From NCBI GenBank assembly GCA_013153145.1, contig JAADEY010000004.1, forward strand, positions 1-45,507: DNA of 45,507 bases, in the 5' to 3' direction. This DNA comes from Thermoproteota archaeon. Its GTDB lineage: Archaea; Thermoproteota; Thermoprotei_A; Sulfolobales; Pyrodictiaceae. Both the position numbers and the translations under genes were made by a program. Below are positions 33,101-42,963 of this stretch, in pieces. A model generated the notes under the pieces. That model saw only the letters and a list, made by a program, of their open reading frames with translations. It did not search any database and was not told the DNA's origin. Numbering within the stretch: the stretch's first letter is position 1; every line of letters begins with the position of its first letter.

Positions 33101-33665
33101 GCTCGGCTACGCGCCCAACGGCGCAGAGCTGGTGTATGATGGGCGCACCGGCGAGCTGATAAGGACACCCATACTCATAGGCGTCGTCTACTACCAGAAG
33201 CTGCACCACATGGTCGCAGACAAGATACACGCCAGGGCAAGGGGCCCCGTACAGATTCTGACCAGGCAGCCCACTGAGGGTAGGGCGAGGGAGGGTGGTC
33301 TAAGGTTCGGCGAGATGGAGAGGGACTGCCTCGTCGGCCATGGAGCAGCGATGCTGCTGAGGGAGAGGATGCTTGAGAGCAGCGACCGCTACGTGATGTA
33401 TGTCTGCGAGCTCTGCGGCCACATAGCATGGTTTAATAGGTATAGGCGTACCTACGTCTGCCCGATACACGGCGATAAGGGCAAGATATCGGCTGTGACC
33501 GTCCCCTACGCCTTCAAGCTCCTGCTCCAGGAGCTGATGAGCATGTGCATAATGCCCAGGCTCCGCCTCGGGTACAAGTATGAGTGGAGGCCCCTGAAGG
33601 AGCTCGAGAAGCTCGAGGAGAAGATAATTAGCAAGACCGGTGGGGAGGGGGGTGAGAAGGCATGA
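30174..33665 (+). CDS. rpoB: DNA-directed RNA polymerase subunit B (Rpo2), unsplit
   Basis: Second-largest subunit, 1163 aa and uninterrupted, as in Crenarchaeota and unlike methanogens with B'/B''. ATG 30174 preferred over GTG 30171 because GGAGG lies 8 nt upstream. Conserved blocks: [33 protein letters not shown]-type (here [23 protein letters not shown] read in two parts), [13 protein letters not shown] and the C-terminal zinc finger CELCGHI ... CPIHGD. ATGA overlap with A'. Confidence 0.98.
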   Translation: MAAAQQFPTPDDRWLVMKAFFDEYGLVRHHINSFNRFLDNELSKIVKEFGTISTLRGEYEVRLEDVKLGEPVILEASMATHAAVTPMECRIRDLTYAAPIKVRVTIVENGVEREPEEATIGYLPIMLRSKADPLAACFYEGRPEEECIERLVEAGEDPKDPGGYFIINGSERVVVMQEDQALNRILVDKARAGTSALYTAKVISAHAGVRYQLILDMHKDGTLQVSMTRALGKIPFVVLMRALGLEKDLDITLAVSPDPEIRNLLIPSLEQVRAISTVEDALDFIGSRFREGIGKPREQRIRIAERVLDTLLLPHLGTRKEDRIKKAIFLGQMANKLLEFVLGRRGPDDKDHYANKRILLAGDLVAIVFRVAMRVLANDIRQQLERARSRGRKVAPRLLIRQDIITNRVREALATGNWPGQRTGVSQILDRTNWLSMLSHLRRVISPLSRSQPHFEARDVHGTQWGRICPFETPEGPNCGLVKNLAVSAYISAGVDEEVVEKILKEELGVQDAVEVFKKVLELGDYPPEIAASAKVFLNGRLVGYHPDGEWLVNTLRRLRRNGKIPPEVSVSLYRTDKIYEVYINTDPGRVLRPVFVVENGELKYKPEHAEKLRKGEWKFSDLLKHGIVELLDPEEEENAYIAINPEDLTKEHTHMEIWPAGIFSVTASTIPYAEHNQAPRNTYQAAMAKQALGIYAINYQVRVDTRGHLLHYPEKPLVQTRMLDVMGFNERPAGHNAIVAVMSFTGYNIEDAIIMNKSSVERGFARSTFFRLYQAEERRYMGGLTDRIEIPETGVEGAKPPELYSKLDADGIVSPEVHVRGGEILIGKTSPPRFMEEYREFGTVAARRRDTSIPMRYGEKGVVDTVLITENIEGFKLVKVKVRDLRIPELGDKFASRHGQKGVIGMLIPEYDMPFTEDGITPDIIINPHAFPSRMTLGQMLETIAGKYAALAARFVDGTPFAKEPLENIRIGLLRLGYAPNGAELVYDGRTGELIRTPILIGVVYYQKLHHMVADKIHARARGPVQILTRQPTEGRAREGGLRFGEMERDCLVGHGAAMLLRERMLESSDRYVMYVCELCGHIAWFNRYRRTYVCPIHGDKGKISAVTVPYAFKLLLQELMSMCIMPRLRLGYKYEWRPLKELEKLEEKIISKTGGEGGEKA

Positions 33666-36310
33666 GTGTCGAGGAGAAGATAATTAAGAGCATAAAGTTT
33701 GGCGTACTATCCCCGGACGAGATAAGGAAGATGTCGGTAACAGCGATAGTGACCAGTGAGCTCTACGACGAGGACGGCAAGCCGATACAGGGAGGGTTGA
33801 TGGATCCACGCCTCGGCGCTGTGACTCCCGGGCAGATATGCGCCACCTGCGGAAACGATGCGAAGAACTGTCCGGGGCACTTCGGCCACATAGAGCTGGC
33901 CAGGCCGGTGATACATGTCGGCCTGGCCAAGCACATCTACGACGCGTTGAGGACTACTTGTAGTAAGTGTCACCGCATAAAGCTCCCGGAGAAGGAGCTT
34001 GCAAGGTATAAGAAGCTCTTGAAGAGGCTGAGGGAGAGGTGGCCGCTGCTAGCGAAGATGCTAATACTCGCAGTGAAGAAGCGTGCATCGAAGGTCATGA
34101 TATGCCCTCACTGTGGGGAGAGACAGCATAAGGTGATATTTGAGAAGCCCTACACGTTCTACATCGAGACTAAGCCTAGGGGGAAGGAGTTCCTAAACCC
34201 CATAGAGGTTAGGAGGTGGCTCGAGCACATACCGGACGATGACGTCGAGCTGCTGGGCTTCGACCCTGTTGAGGCGAGGCCGGAGTGGGGAGTGCTCACC
34301 GTACTGCCCGTACCCCCAGTCCACGTTAGGCCATCGATAGTCCTAGAGACGGGCATAAGAGCCGAGGACGACCTGACACACAAGCTGGCAGACATAGTGA
34401 GGACTAATGAGAGGCTCAAGGATCTGCTTGACGCCGGCGCCCCGCAGACGCTAATAGATGAGCACTGGATGCTCCTCCAGTACCACGTCGCAACGTACTT
34501 CGACAACGAGCTTCCAAGGATACCGGTTGCGAGGCATAGGAGCGGCAGGCCGTTGAAGGGGCTTGCGCAGAGGCTTAAGGGTAAGGAGGGTAGGTTCCGC
34601 GGCAACCTGAGCGGTAAGCGTGTAGACTACTCCGCGAGGACGGTCATCTCGCCGGACCCCTACATCAGCATCAACGAGGTTGGCGTGCCTGTAGAGATAG
34701 CGAAGATACTCACCGTTAGGACGCCCGTACTTCCATGGAACATCGAGCAGATGAGGAAGTATGTGCTCAACGGCCCCAACAAGTGGCCCGGCGCGAACTA
34801 CGTGATAACCCCCGATGGCAGGAAGATAGACCTGCGCTACGCCGACCGTAAGAAGATAGCGGAGACGCTGGCCCCAGGATGGTTCGTTGAGAGGCACCTA
34901 AGGGACGGCGATATAGTGTTGTTCAATAGGCAGCCCTCGCTGCACCGCATGTCCATGATGGGCCACATAGTGAGGGTGCTGCCGGGCAAGACGTTCCGCC
35001 TCAACCTGCTAGTCTGCCCACCATACAACGCCGACTTCGACGGCGACGAGATGAACCTCCACGTGCCGAGGACCGAGGAGGCGCAGGCAGAGGCAAGGGA
35101 GCTGATGCTGGTGCAGCACCATATACTCTCACCGCGCTACGGAGGCCCCATCATAGGGGGCCTGCAGGACTACGTGAGCGGCGCCTACCTATTAACGATA
35201 AAGGCCACGCTGCTCACCAAGGAGGATGTGGCGGATCTCCTCGCCGTAACCGGTTATGAGGGTGAGCTCCCTGAGCCGGCGATAATATCGCCGAGGAAGC
35301 TGTGGACAGGTAAGCAGCTTGTAAGCCTCTTCCTACCCAAGGACTTCAACTTCAAGGGTAAGGCGAGGGTATCGGCAGGTATCTTCGCATGCGAGGACGA
35401 GTTCTGCCTCAACGACTCATACATAGTGATAAAGAAGGGAGAGCTCCTGATGGGCGTGCTGGACAAGAAGGCCATAGGAGCCGAGCAGCCCGAGAACATG
35501 ATGCACTGGCTGATAAAGGAGTATGGAACCGATACCGCCAGGAGGCTATACGACACCCTCTTCCGCATGTTCATAAGGCTCCTCGAGAAGCGCGGCTTCA
35601 CAATGACCGTTGAGGACGTCGCCCTGCCAGAGGAGGCAAGGATGAAGGTGAAGGAGGTCATAGCCGAGGCCGAGGAGCAGGTGAGGGAGCTGATAAGGGA
35701 GTATGAGGAGGGCAGGCTCGAACCCATACCAGGCAGGACTATGGAGGAGACGCTGGAGCTGCGCATACTAGACGCGCTCTCCGACGCCCGTAAGAAGATA
35801 GAGGATATAGTCGTAGACTACCTAGACCCATTCAACAACGTCTTCATAATGGCTAGGACCGGTGCAAGGGGCAACGAGCTCAACATAACACAGATGGCTG
35901 CGATACTCGGCCAGCAGTCGGTACGCGGTGAGAGGATACACCGCGGCTACAGGGGGAGGTTCCTGCCACACTTCAAGCCGGGAGACCTAGGGGCGGCGGC
36001 CAGGGGCTTCGTCTACTCGAGCTTCTACGACGGCCTATCACCAGTCGAGGTGTTCTTCCACGCAGCAGGCGGCAGGGAGGGCCTGGTAGACACTGCAGTG
36101 AGGACCTCGCAGAGCGGCTACATGCAGAGGAGGCTCATAAACGCCCTACAAGACCTGAGAGTAGAGTACGATGGCACCACGAGGCTACCCGACGGAACCC
36201 TAGTACAGATAAGGTACGGTGAGGACGGCGTAGACCCGATGAAGAGTGCACACGGAAAAGCAGTCAACATAGACCGTGAGATAGAGAGGGTGATAGGATG
36301 GAGAGTCTAA
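33662..36310 (+). CDS. rpoA1: DNA-directed RNA polymerase subunit A' (Rpo1N)
   Basis: N-terminal half of the largest subunit, 882 aa. Zinc clamp at [17 protein letters not shown] and CPHCGE. Active-site loop NADFDGDEM at about 456-464, with Asp458, Asp460 and Asp462 binding Mg2+. Trigger-loop/bridge region near [19 protein letters not shown]. Ends where all archaea split this subunit. ATG overlaps the B stop; A'' starts 13 nt before its end. Confidence 0.98.
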   Translation: MSVEEKIIKSIKFGVLSPDEIRKMSVTAIVTSELYDEDGKPIQGGLMDPRLGAVTPGQICATCGNDAKNCPGHFGHIELARPVIHVGLAKHIYDALRTTCSKCHRIKLPEKELARYKKLLKRLRERWPLLAKMLILAVKKRASKVMICPHCGERQHKVIFEKPYTFYIETKPRGKEFLNPIEVRRWLEHIPDDDVELLGFDPVEARPEWGVLTVLPVPPVHVRPSIVLETGIRAEDDLTHKLADIVRTNERLKDLLDAGAPQTLIDEHWMLLQYHVATYFDNELPRIPVARHRSGRPLKGLAQRLKGKEGRFRGNLSGKRVDYSARTVISPDPYISINEVGVPVEIAKILTVRTPVLPWNIEQMRKYVLNGPNKWPGANYVITPDGRKIDLRYADRKKIAETLAPGWFVERHLRDGDIVLFNRQPSLHRMSMMGHIVRVLPGKTFRLNLLVCPPYNADFDGDEMNLHVPRTEEAQAEARELMLVQHHILSPRYGGPIIGGLQDYVSGAYLLTIKATLLTKEDVADLLAVTGYEGELPEPAIISPRKLWTGKQLVSLFLPKDFNFKGKARVSAGIFACEDEFCLNDSYIVIKKGELLMGVLDKKAIGAEQPENMMHWLIKEYGTDTARRLYDTLFRMFIRLLEKRGFTMTVEDVALPEEARMKVKEVIAEAEEQVRELIREYEEGRLEPIPGRTMEETLELRILDALSDARKKIEDIVVDYLDPFNNVFIMARTGARGNELNITQMAAILGQQSVRGERIHRGYRGRFLPHFKPGDLGAAARGFVYSSFYDGLSPVEVFFHAAGGREGLVDTAVRTSQSGYMQRRLINALQDLRVEYDGTTRLPDGTLVQIRYGEDGVDPMKSAHGKAVNIDREIERVIGWRV

Positions 36311-37572
36311 CCCAGACCCTAATCCGTGACTGGAGCGTCCTGGAGGGGGAGGTTAAGCCCCTCCTAGACGAGGCAAGGGAGGTGCTGCCGAAGAGGATAT
36401 ACGAGGAGCTCGTGGAGAAGCTGAAGACAGTTACGGAGAGGCATGGATTGAGCGTTGAGGAAGCACGCCGCATCATAAGATACGTTATAGACGACTACGA
36501 GAACAGCCTCGTAGAGCCGGCCGAGCCAGTGGGCACTGTCGCGGCCCAGTCGATAGGCGAGCCCGGCACGCAGATGACCCTGCGTACCTTCCACTACGCT
36601 GGCGTGAGGGAGTTCAACGTAACCCTCGGCCTCCCGAGGTTCATAGAGCTCGTCGACGCTAAGAGGGAGCCCTCGACGCCGATAATGTATGTCTACCTTG
36701 ACGAGGAGCACCGCTACGACGAGGAGAAGGCTAGGGAGGTTGCACGCCGCATAGAGTATACCAGGATAGCCAACGTCGCCAGGGAGGTTGATATTGAGCT
36801 GATAAACTTCCGCATAGTAGTCCACCTAGACCCCGTCATGCTTGAGGATAAGGGCGTGACCGTGGAGCAGGTGAAGAAGATACTCGAGAAGCTCAAGATA
36901 GGCAAGGTTGAGCAGAGCCCCGACGACCCATACACACTCATCATATGGCTCCCGATGACTGGGACGATAAGCCTCGTTGACATGAACAAGAAGAGGGATA
37001 AGATACTTAACGCGAAGATAAAGGGTATAAGGAAGATAAAGAGGGTCATAATACAGGCAATGACTACCCCGGAGGGCAAGACGGAGTACGTGCTAGTGAC
37101 GGAGGGAAGCAACCTCAAAGACGTCCTAGCAGTGCCGGGCGTCGACCCGACGAGGACAATAACAAACAATATTCATGAGATAGAGGAGGTTCTAGGGATA
37201 GAGGCTGCAAGGGCTGCACTGATAAGGGAGATGAAGAACGTCCTGGACGAGCAGGGCCTTGATGTGGATATACGCCACCTAATACTCGTAGCCGACATGA
37301 TGACCCACACCGGCAGGGTGAGGCAGATAGGCAGGCATGGAGTGAGCGGCGAGAAGCCAAGCGTCCTCGCGAGGGCCGCGTTCGAGATGACCGTGCAGAA
37401 CCTCCTGGACGCCGCTGCGCAGGGAGAGGTCGACGAGCTGCTGGGCGTCACGGAGAGCGTGATAGTCGGCGGCATAATAAACCTCGGAACCGGCATGGTG
37501 GAGCTATACATGAACCCGCAGCAGGTTGCCTTAAAGAGGGCTGAGGCCGGGGAGAGTGGGGACGGGAAGTAA
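36298..37572 (+). CDS. rpoA2: DNA-directed RNA polymerase subunit A'' (Rpo1C)
   Basis: C-terminal part of the largest subunit, 424 aa. [24 protein letters not shown] (conserved trigger-loop region, read in parts), then [15 protein letters not shown] and [14 protein letters not shown] near the end. ATG 36298 overlaps A'. L30e follows 29 nt after the stop. Confidence 0.97.
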   Translation: MESLTQTLIRDWSVLEGEVKPLLDEAREVLPKRIYEELVEKLKTVTERHGLSVEEARRIIRYVIDDYENSLVEPAEPVGTVAAQSIGEPGTQMTLRTFHYAGVREFNVTLGLPRFIELVDAKREPSTPIMYVYLDEEHRYDEEKAREVARRIEYTRIANVAREVDIELINFRIVVHLDPVMLEDKGVTVEQVKKILEKLKIGKVEQSPDDPYTLIIWLPMTGTISLVDMNKKRDKILNAKIKGIRKIKRVIIQAMTTPEGKTEYVLVTEGSNLKDVLAVPGVDPTRTITNNIHEIEEVLGIEAARAALIREMKNVLDEQGLDVDIRHLILVADMMTHTGRVRQIGRHGVSGEKPSVLARAAFEMTVQNLLDAAAQGEVDELLGVTESVIVGGIINLGTGMVELYMNPQQVALKRAEAGESGDGK

Positions 37573-37601
37573 TCTGAGGCCATGCCTGGAGGGTGCAGGT
37601 C

Positions 37602-37940
37602 ATGTCTTCGAAGGCTAAGCCTGGGCTCGCGGTGGAGAGGGAGCTTATCACCGCGATAAAGACCGGGAAGGTAGTCCTAGGCACTAGGAGGACTATGAAG
37701 CTGCTGAAGACGGGGAAGGCGAAGCTCGTAGTGGTCGCCGCGAACGCCCCACCAGAGGTGAAGAACGACCTGAAGTACTACGCTAAGCTGAGCGGTACGC
37801 CTATATACATATACCCGGGTACCAGCGTTGACCTTGGAGGGGTCTGCGGTAAACCCTTCCCCGTAATGAGCCTCGCCGTGATAGACCCGGGCAGCTCCAG
37901 GATAATAGACCTTGTCAAGGAGGAAGAGGAGGAGGCCTAG
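37602..37940 (+). CDS. rpl30e: Large ribosomal subunit protein L30e
   Basis: 112 aa from ATG 37602, which GGAGG precedes by 9 nt; a GTG at 37593 abuts the same site. Features: ELITAIKTGKVVLGTRRTMK, VVVAANAPPEVKNDL and GVCGKPFPVMSLAVIDPG. An acidic C-terminus is unusual but short. Part of the RNAP-L30e-nusA-S12 operon. Confidence 0.95.
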   Translation: MSSKAKPGLAVERELITAIKTGKVVLGTRRTMKLLKTGKAKLVVVAANAPPEVKNDLKYYAKLSGTPIYIYPGTSVDLGGVCGKPFPVMSLAVIDPGSSRIIDLVKEEEEEA

Positions 37941-37956
37941 GAGGGGGTTATGAGTC

Positions 37957-38388
37957 ATGCCCGAGATAAAGTTGACGGTTGAAGAGATGAGGTACATGTC
38001 GCTCCTCCAGGACCTCACCGGCGCCGTCGCAAGGGACTGCATAATAGACAACGAGAATAACAGGATAGTGTTCGTCGTGAGGCCCGGCGACGCGGGCAAG
38101 GTTATCGGCAGGAGGGGCTCTAACATCAATAGGCTTAGGCAGCTCTTCAGCAAGGAGATAGAGGTAGTTGAGTACGCCGACAAGCTGGACGACTTCGTGA
38201 AGAACATATTCGCGCCCGCGAGGGTCATAGGGATAAGGCTCGTGAGGAGGAACGGGCAGCGAGTACTCTACGTCATGGTCGAGCCTAGCGACAAGGGCAA
38301 GGCCATCGGCAGGGGCGGCAGGAAGGTCGCCGTTGCACGCCTACTGCTGAAGAGGTACTTCGACATAGACGATGTAAGGATAAGGTAG
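37957..38388 (+). CDS. nusA: NusA-like transcription factor (two KH domains)
   Basis: 143 aa, the archaeal short form lacking the S1 domain. Two KH cores: VIGRRGSNINRLRQL (about 48-62) and AIGRGGRKVAVARLL (about 117-131). ATG 37957 with GGAGGGGG upstream. Binds RNA; its role in termination or antitermination is inferred from bacterial NusA. Confidence 0.95.
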   Translation: MPEIKLTVEEMRYMSLLQDLTGAVARDCIIDNENNRIVFVVRPGDAGKVIGRRGSNINRLRQLFSKEIEVVEYADKLDDFVKNIFAPARVIGIRLVRRNGQRVLYVMVEPSDKGKAIGRGGRKVAVARLLLKRYFDIDDVRIR

Positions 38389-38434
38389 ATAAACCCTATA
38401 CACCTCCATGCGGTGAAGGAGGGGGCAGCCCGCA

Positions 38435-38878
38435 TTGACTGGTAAGAAGTCTCCCAACGGGCTCTACGCCGCCAGGAAGCTCAAGAGGAAGAGGCTGAAG
38501 TTCAGGTGGAGCCAGAGGGAGTTCAAGATAAGGATGCTGGGCCTCAAGAGGAAGTACGACCCACTCGAAGGAGCCCCCATGGCTAGGGGTATCGTGCTCG
38601 AGAAGGTCGGCGTCGAGGCTAGGCAGCCCAACTCGGCTGTACGTAAGTGTGTGAGGGTACAGCTCATCAAGAACGGCAGGGTTGTAACCGCCTTCGTGCC
38701 GGGCGACGGCGGCCTACTCGTAGTGGATGAGCACGACGAGGTACTCATCGAGGGCATAGGCGGGCCTAGGGGCAGGTCGATGGGCGACATACCAGGCGTG
38801 AGGTACAAGGTTGTAACGGTTAACGGTGTATCGCTGAAAGCTATACTCGAGGGTAGGAAGCAGAAGCCCCAGAGGTAG
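38435..38878 (+). CDS. rps12: Small ribosomal subunit protein S12 (uS12)
   Basis: 147 aa, decoding-site protein. The conserved [18 protein letters not shown] region contains the lysine that guards accuracy, and [15 protein letters not shown] follows. TTG start at 38435 with GGAGGGGG upstream. The usual next gene, S7, is displaced by a DUF151 gene on the other strand. Confidence 0.97.
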   Translation: MTGKKSPNGLYAARKLKRKRLKFRWSQREFKIRMLGLKRKYDPLEGAPMARGIVLEKVGVEARQPNSAVRKCVRVQLIKNGRVVTAFVPGDGGLLVVDEHDEVLIEGIGGPRGRSMGDIPGVRYKVVTVNGVSLKAILEGRKQKPQR

Positions 38879-38916
38879 CCTCCTGGAGTCAGGGCCTCCT
38901 TTCACCCTCTACAGGG

Positions 38917-39429
38917 TTACGGCCTGAGGTCCTCCTCGCCTTCCTCCTCTCCCTCGCCGCTCTCCTCCTGCCACTCCTCCTGCTGGTCTACTAGGCTGCT
39001 TAGCACGTAGATCGGCTTGCCGAGGAGTAGTGCGAGGTATATCGCGTGGCTTGGTATCATGCGCCTCTTCATTATGATTCCTCCTAGGTCGAACTCCGCT
39101 GTCGCAGTGTATAGTGAGGTGTCGTAGTCAAACTCGTCTATGACTACGCGTACGAGGGTGTCTCTCAGCTTGTCAAGGCTGTGGCTCAGGTCTAGGAGGA
39201 CGTCGAATATACTCTCCCTACCCGTTAGCGGCTGGAGCTGGTCCGCGTAGTGGCTGCTCTGCATCTTGTTTATCGCGAAGACTATCTCGTACGGCACATA
39301 GTATAGTGTGAAGTCCCTGCCGTCCTCGAGGTTGAGTACTATGACGGGGACGTGCGGCGGGTTGGGTAGTATTAGCGCGTCGACGCCCACGGCCTTCAAT
39401 AATACACTCCTACCGTAGGGTGGCGGCAT
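38917..39429 (-). CDS. Bifunctional nuclease (BFN/DUF151)-family protein
   Basis: 170 aa. The BFN core is about 10-140: LPNPPHVPVIVLNLEDGRDFTLYYVP, the helical middle, then GIIMKRRMIPSHAIYLALLLGKPIYV, the family's typical ending. A very acidic tail follows (about 20 of the last 25 residues Glu, Gln, Asp or Ser). In other organisms members have RNase/DNase activity. It is inserted between S12 and S7 on the opposite strand, an unusual position. GAGGAGGG precedes the ATG. Confidence 0.75.
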   Translation of the reverse strand: MPPPYGRSVLLKAVGVDALILPNPPHVPVIVLNLEDGRDFTLYYVPYEIVFAINKMQSSHYADQLQPLTGRESIFDVLLDLSHSLDKLRDTLVRVVIDEFDYDTSLYTATAEFDLGGIIMKRRMIPSHAIYLALLLGKPIYVLSSLVDQQEEWQEESGEGEEEGEEDLRP

Positions 39430-39504
39430 CCCTCCTCAAGCCCCGGAAATCCTAGGCCACAATTACCGACTTATCTAGCTTGGCACTCCATCCGAGATGA
39501 CCCC

Positions 39505-39510
39505 TTATTA
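39505..39510 (+). promoter_or_regulatory. Probable S7 promoter
   Basis: TTATTA in a C-rich setting, with the start site predicted near 39532. S7 thus needs its own promoter after the DUF151 insertion. Confidence 0.4.
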
Positions 39511-39547
39511 GCCCTGGAGCTGTTGCTAGGCCTCCCGGGTGGCATGG

Positions 39548-40138
39548 GTGGCTGCTAAGGCTGAGCTGCAGCCGGAGGAGCCGAAGCTGTTCGGGAAGTG
39601 GAGCTTCACCGGGGTAGTGGTTAGGGATCCGGGGCTCAAGAGGTACCTCTGCCTACGCCCCGTCTGGGTGCCACACACCGGCGGCAGGCATGAGCATAGG
39701 AGGTTTGGTAAGGCAGAGGTCCCAGTGGTGGAGAGGCTAATAAACAAGATGATGAGGCCTGGGAGGAACGCTGGCAAGAAGCACTTAACATACAATATAG
39801 TGAAGCACGCCTTCGAGCTAATCCATATAAGGACTGGGCAGAACCCGCTGCAGGTGTTCGTCCGCGCGATAGAGAACGCTGCCCCGAGGGAGGATGTGAC
39901 TAGGATCATGTATGGTGGTATAACCTACTTCGTCGCTGTTGACGTCTCGCCGCAGCATAGGATCGACGTGGCGCTTAAGCATATAGCTGAGGGTGCTAGG
40001 CGCTGCGCCTTCAACAACCCTAAGCCTATAGAGGAGTGCCTCGCCGACGAGATAATAGCTGCGGCCAACAATGACCCGAAGAGCTATGCTATAAAGAGGA
40101 AGGAGGAGATCGAGAGGATAGCGCTGAGCAGCAGGTAG
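39548..40138 (+). CDS. rps7: Small ribosomal subunit protein S7 (uS7)
   Basis: 196 aa from GTG 39548, with GGGTGG 5 nt upstream; GTG 39539 adds three residues. Signatures: [32 protein letters not shown] and [17 protein letters not shown]. The insert in the middle is typical of archaeal S7. Followed by EF-1A. Confidence 0.96.
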   Translation: MAAKAELQPEEPKLFGKWSFTGVVVRDPGLKRYLCLRPVWVPHTGGRHEHRRFGKAEVPVVERLINKMMRPGRNAGKKHLTYNIVKHAFELIHIRTGQNPLQVFVRAIENAAPREDVTRIMYGGITYFVAVDVSPQHRIDVALKHIAEGARRCAFNNPKPIEECLADEIIAAANNDPKSYAIKRKEEIERIALSSR

Positions 40139-40156
40139 CGGGCTCAACCGAGAACA

Positions 40157-40164
40157 TTTATTAA
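40157..40164 (+). promoter_or_regulatory. EF-1A promoter
   Basis: TTTATTAA preceded by a purine-rich GAGAAC (BRE-like), about 55-60 nt before the start; start site predicted near 40187. Well formed, as expected for a highly expressed gene. Confidence 0.6.
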
Positions 40165-40217
40165 CCTAGCAATTTTAGCCACTACCTGCATGGCATAGAG
40201 GCTAAGGGGTGAGGAGA

Positions 40218-41540
40218 GTGAGCTCACAGCAGAAGCCACACATAAACCTGGTAGTGATAGGCCACGTAGACCACGGTAAGAGCACCCTGGTAGGCCACCT
40301 ACTGTATCGTCTAGGCTTCATCGACGAGAAGACAATAAAGATGCTAGAGGAGGAGGCTAAGAAGAGGGGTAAGGAGTCCTTCAAGTACGCCTGGGTGCTC
40401 GACAAGCTCAAGGAGGAGAGGGAGCGCGGCGTAACGATAGACTTGAGCTTCGTGAAGTTCGAGACCAAGAAGTACTACTTCACCATCATAGACGCCCCCG
40501 GCCACAGGGACTTCGTAAAGAACATGATTACCGGCGCCAGCCAGGCCGACGCCGCAATACTAGTCGTCTCGGCCAGGAAGGGTGAGTTCGAGGCAGGCAT
40601 GAGCCCCGAGGGCCAGACAAGGGAGCACCTGATACTCGCCAAGACCATGGGCATCAACCAGATAATAGTCGCCGTAAACAAGATGGACGCCACCGAGCCC
40701 CCGTACAGCGAGAAGAGGTACAAGCAGATAGTAACCATACTCGGCAAGTTCATGAAGGGCCTCGGCTACGACCCGACCAAGATACCGTTCATACCGGTCT
40801 CGGCCTGGACCGGCGAGAACCTGATAGAGCGCAGCCCCAACATGCCCTGGTATAAGGGGCCGACGCTAGTAGAGGCCCTCGACACCTACATAAAGCCGCC
40901 ACCAAAGCCGATAGACAAGCCGCTAAGGATACCCATACAGCACGTCTACACCATCACCGGCGTAGGCACCGTGCCCGTCGGCCGTGTTGAGACCGGCGTG
41001 CTGCGCGTCGGCGACAAGGTAGTCTTCATGCCTCCAGGCGTGGTCGGCGAGGTTAGGAGCATAGAGATGCACCACCAGCCCATGGAGAAGGCTGAGCCCG
41101 GCGACAACATAGGCTTCAACGTGAGGGGCGTCTCGAAGAAGGACATAAGGCGTGGCGATGTAGCAGGCCACCTAGACAACCCGCCGACCGTGGCTGAGGA
41201 GTTCACGGCAAGGGTCTTCATAATATGGCACCCGTCAGCGATAACCGTCGGCTACACGCCGGTAATACACGCCCACACCGCCAGCATATCCGCCAGGATA
41301 GTCGAGATAGTGGCCAAGCTAGACCCGAGGACGGGCAAGGTGGTTGAGAAGAACCCGCAGTTCATAAAGATGGGTGACGCCGCGATAGTGAGGTTCAAGC
41401 CGATAAAGCCGATGGTGATAGAGAAGTACAGCGAGTTCCCGCAGCTAGGAAGGTTCGCTATGAGGGACATGGGCAAGACCATAGGCATAGGCATAGTCAC
41501 CGACGTCAAGCCGGCCAAGGTAGAGATCAAGAAGAAGTGA
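40218..41540 (+). CDS. tuf: Translation elongation factor EF-1 alpha (aEF1A)
   Basis: Delivers aminoacyl-tRNA to the ribosome; 440 aa from GTG 40218, chosen because GGGGTGA lies 5 nt before it; GTG 40209 adds three residues. G1 [10 protein letters not shown]3 DAPGH, G4 NKMD and G5 SAWTG. Domains 2 and 3 follow ([12 protein letters not shown], then HTASISARI). A hairpin terminator candidate follows before S10. Confidence 0.98.
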   Translation: MSSQQKPHINLVVIGHVDHGKSTLVGHLLYRLGFIDEKTIKMLEEEAKKRGKESFKYAWVLDKLKEERERGVTIDLSFVKFETKKYYFTIIDAPGHRDFVKNMITGASQADAAILVVSARKGEFEAGMSPEGQTREHLILAKTMGINQIIVAVNKMDATEPPYSEKRYKQIVTILGKFMKGLGYDPTKIPFIPVSAWTGENLIERSPNMPWYKGPTLVEALDTYIKPPPKPIDKPLRIPIQHVYTITGVGTVPVGRVETGVLRVGDKVVFMPPGVVGEVRSIEMHHQPMEKAEPGDNIGFNVRGVSKKDIRRGDVAGHLDNPPTVAEEFTARVFIIWHPSAITVGYTPVIHAHTASISARIVEIVAKLDPRTGKVVEKNPQFIKMGDAAIVRFKPIKPMVIEKYSEFPQLGRFAMRDMGKTIGIGIVTDVKPAKVEIKKK

Positions 41541-41550
41541 CCCGGCAGGC

Positions 41551-41571
41551 GCCCCGCCGGGGCATGTTTTT
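41551..41571 (+). terminator. Hairpin plus T-run after EF-1A
   Basis: GCCCC/GGGGC arms around a 3-nt loop (41551-41563), followed 3 nt later by TTTTT. Resembles an intrinsic terminator or an attenuator before S10. The TTTTTAA could also act as the S10 promoter box. Confidence 0.5.
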
Positions 41572-41637
41572 AACAGGGAGGATTCACCCCTCTCCTCCTC
41601 ACGGCCACAGCGCCTCGGGAGCAGGGTGGTGTCTCTT

Positions 41638-41946
41638 ATGGTGCATAAGGCCGAGATAAGGCTGTGGAGCACGAACATCTCCAGCCTGAACTACGTCGTC
41701 GACCAGATAAGGTCAATAATAAAGAAGACCGGTGTACGCATGAGCGGCCCAATACCCCTGCCGACCAAGAGGCTTGTAGTGCCGACGCTGAGGCTGCCGC
41801 ACGGCGAAGGCTCCAAGAAGTGGGATAAGTGGGAGCTCAGGATACACAAGAGGCTGATAATAGTCGATGCAGACGAGAGGGTTATGAGGCAGATAATGAG
41901 GGTTAGGGTGCCGGAGGACGTCTATATAGAGATAAAGTTGAAGTAA
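41638..41946 (+). CDS. rps10: Small ribosomal subunit protein S10 (uS10)
   Basis: 102 aa from ATG 41638, with GGGTGGTG 6 nt upstream. Signatures: [42 protein letters not shown] (read in two parts) and [14 protein letters not shown]. Usual partner of EF-1A. Confidence 0.96.
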   Translation: MVHKAEIRLWSTNISSLNYVVDQIRSIIKKTGVRMSGPIPLPTKRLVVPTLRLPHGEGSKKWDKWELRIHKRLIIVDADERVMRQIMRVRVPEDVYIEIKLK

Positions 41947-41978
41947 CCCACCCTCTACAAAGCCTTTAAGGGCTCCTC

Positions 41979-42305
41979 TTGGCGTTCGACGCACTCATAA
42001 TCCTTGCAATAGCTATACTCATACTCCTCGCAGTCCTACCCATACTCCTCGGAGCAATAATCATAACCCTACTCGTCTTCGCCTGGCCCCTCCTACTCGC
42101 CCTAGGCATAGCACTCCTCATAGGCATACTGGCAGGAGCCATAAGCTTCGAGGCCAGCACAACCGACGGCTACAGCCTAAGAATACACATCAAAGACCCC
42201 TTCCTACTAGCAGTCATATTCATAATAGTGGTAGTCCTCTTCGCCATAACACCCCTCCTACTCCTCCCCACCCACCACCCAGCGCTCCACACAACATGGA
42301 GGTAG
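41979..42305 (+). CDS. Small hydrophobic membrane protein
   Basis: 108 aa, from TTG 41979. Three hydrophobic spans are likely (about 5-30, 32-54 and 78-98), with a short polar loop between the second and third (SFEASTTDGYSLRIHIKD). No family. The T-free, A/C-rich coding strand is unlike the ribosomal genes before it. No good ribosome binding site seen. Confidence 0.55.
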   Translation: MAFDALIILAIAILILLAVLPILLGAIIITLLVFAWPLLLALGIALLIGILAGAISFEASTTDGYSLRIHIKDPFLLAVIFIIVVVLFAITPLLLLPTHHPALHTTWR

Positions 42306-42342
42306 ACAAGCACCCTCCATGGCGAGGGAGGTAAAAGATAAA

Positions 42343-42381
42343 GCCAGGATAGACGCCAACAAGCCATAATGGCGTCCTGGC
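42343..42381 (+). other. Bulged stem-loop between membrane gene and tRNA-Ser
   Basis: Outer stem GCCAGGA/TCCTGGC, 4-nt one-sided bulge TAGA, inner stem CGCCA/TGGCG, 11-nt loop: 12 bp in all. The 120-nt gap (42306-42425) also has CCCTC/GAGGG near 42313-42328. Could be a terminator for the membrane gene, a tRNA precursor element, or a small RNA. Confidence 0.4.
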
Positions 42382-42425
42382 CAGACCTACACGGCCAAGT
42401 CCCCGGCCCCACATTCCACGCGGGC

Positions 42426-42513
42426 GCCGGGGTGCCCGAGCGGTCCAAGGGGCCGGCCTTGAGAGCCGGTGGCCGAAAAGGCCACGCGGGTTCAAATCCC
42501 GCCCCCGGCGCCA
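42426..42513 (+). tRNA. tRNA-Ser (anticodon TGA)
   Basis: Class II tRNA. Acceptor GCCGGGG/CCCCGGC, anticodon stem CCGGC/GCCGG around CTTGAGA (anticodon TGA), long variable arm TGGCCGAAAAGGCCA, T arm GCGGG-TTCAAAT-CCCGC, discriminator G, encoded CCA. No intron. Confidence 0.95.
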
Positions 42514-42540
42514 CCCCTCCAAAAGATCCAGTTCTTCTCT

Positions 42541-42566
42541 CAGCACCCTCTTGCCGGAGGGTGCTG
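42541..42566 (+). terminator. 10-bp hairpin 27 nt after tRNA-Ser
   Basis: Perfect arms CAGCACCCTC/GAGGGTGCTG with a 6-nt loop, preceded by a pyrimidine-rich run. Not followed by a U-tract, so either a terminator of tRNA transcription by another means or a 3'-processing block. Confidence 0.4.
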
Positions 42567-42588
42567 GCGGTGTAGTGTGTGGCGCGAG

Positions 42589-42596
42589 TAATATTA
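42589..42596 (+). promoter_or_regulatory. Promoter of a leaderless small membrane gene
   Basis: TAATATTA, centred about 24-26 nt before the ATG at 42616, so the transcript would begin at about the start codon. Confidence 0.5.
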
Positions 42597-42615
42597 GGCT
42601 CCTGGAGTCCACATA

Positions 42616-42807
42616 ATGCATGGTGTGGGGCTGGTCTGTATGAATCTAGTAATAGGATTAATCATGGCTGCGTTGATGTACTTCTTCATGAGCTATGCCG
42701 TCTCCGTGTACGCGGAGTACGGGTATGTGCCTAAGGAGTATAGCACGATCATAGCTATTGCCGTGAGCCTGGTAGCCGGCCTCCTCGTGGCAGCCATAGT
42801 AGGCTAG
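42616..42807 (+). CDS. Small membrane protein, probably leaderless mRNA
   Basis: 63 aa from ATG 42616; ATG 42640 (MNLVIGLIM) is an alternative. Two hydrophobic spans, about 9-30 and 43-62, joined by a charged YAEYGYVPKEY loop. No family seen. The gap after it (42808-42963) holds a TTTTT at about 42859 and CCCCTC/GAGGGG arms near 42873-42889 between convergent genes, a probable termination zone. Confidence 0.55.
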   Translation: MHGVGLVCMNLVIGLIMAALMYFFMSYAVSVYAEYGYVPKEYSTIIAIAVSLVAGLLVAAIVG

Positions 42808-42963
42808 AAGCAGCCGCTAGTCCTCCCGGGGGGCCAGCTACTCCCCACGCTCCTCCTCTTTTTGCCTCCCCTCTGAAGGAGGGGTTGGCGTGTGTTCGCC
42901 TGGGCGTCTCGCTTCTTTAAGGGAGGGTAAAAGGTGTAGAGAGGAGTGTTTGCTGCCAGGTGC

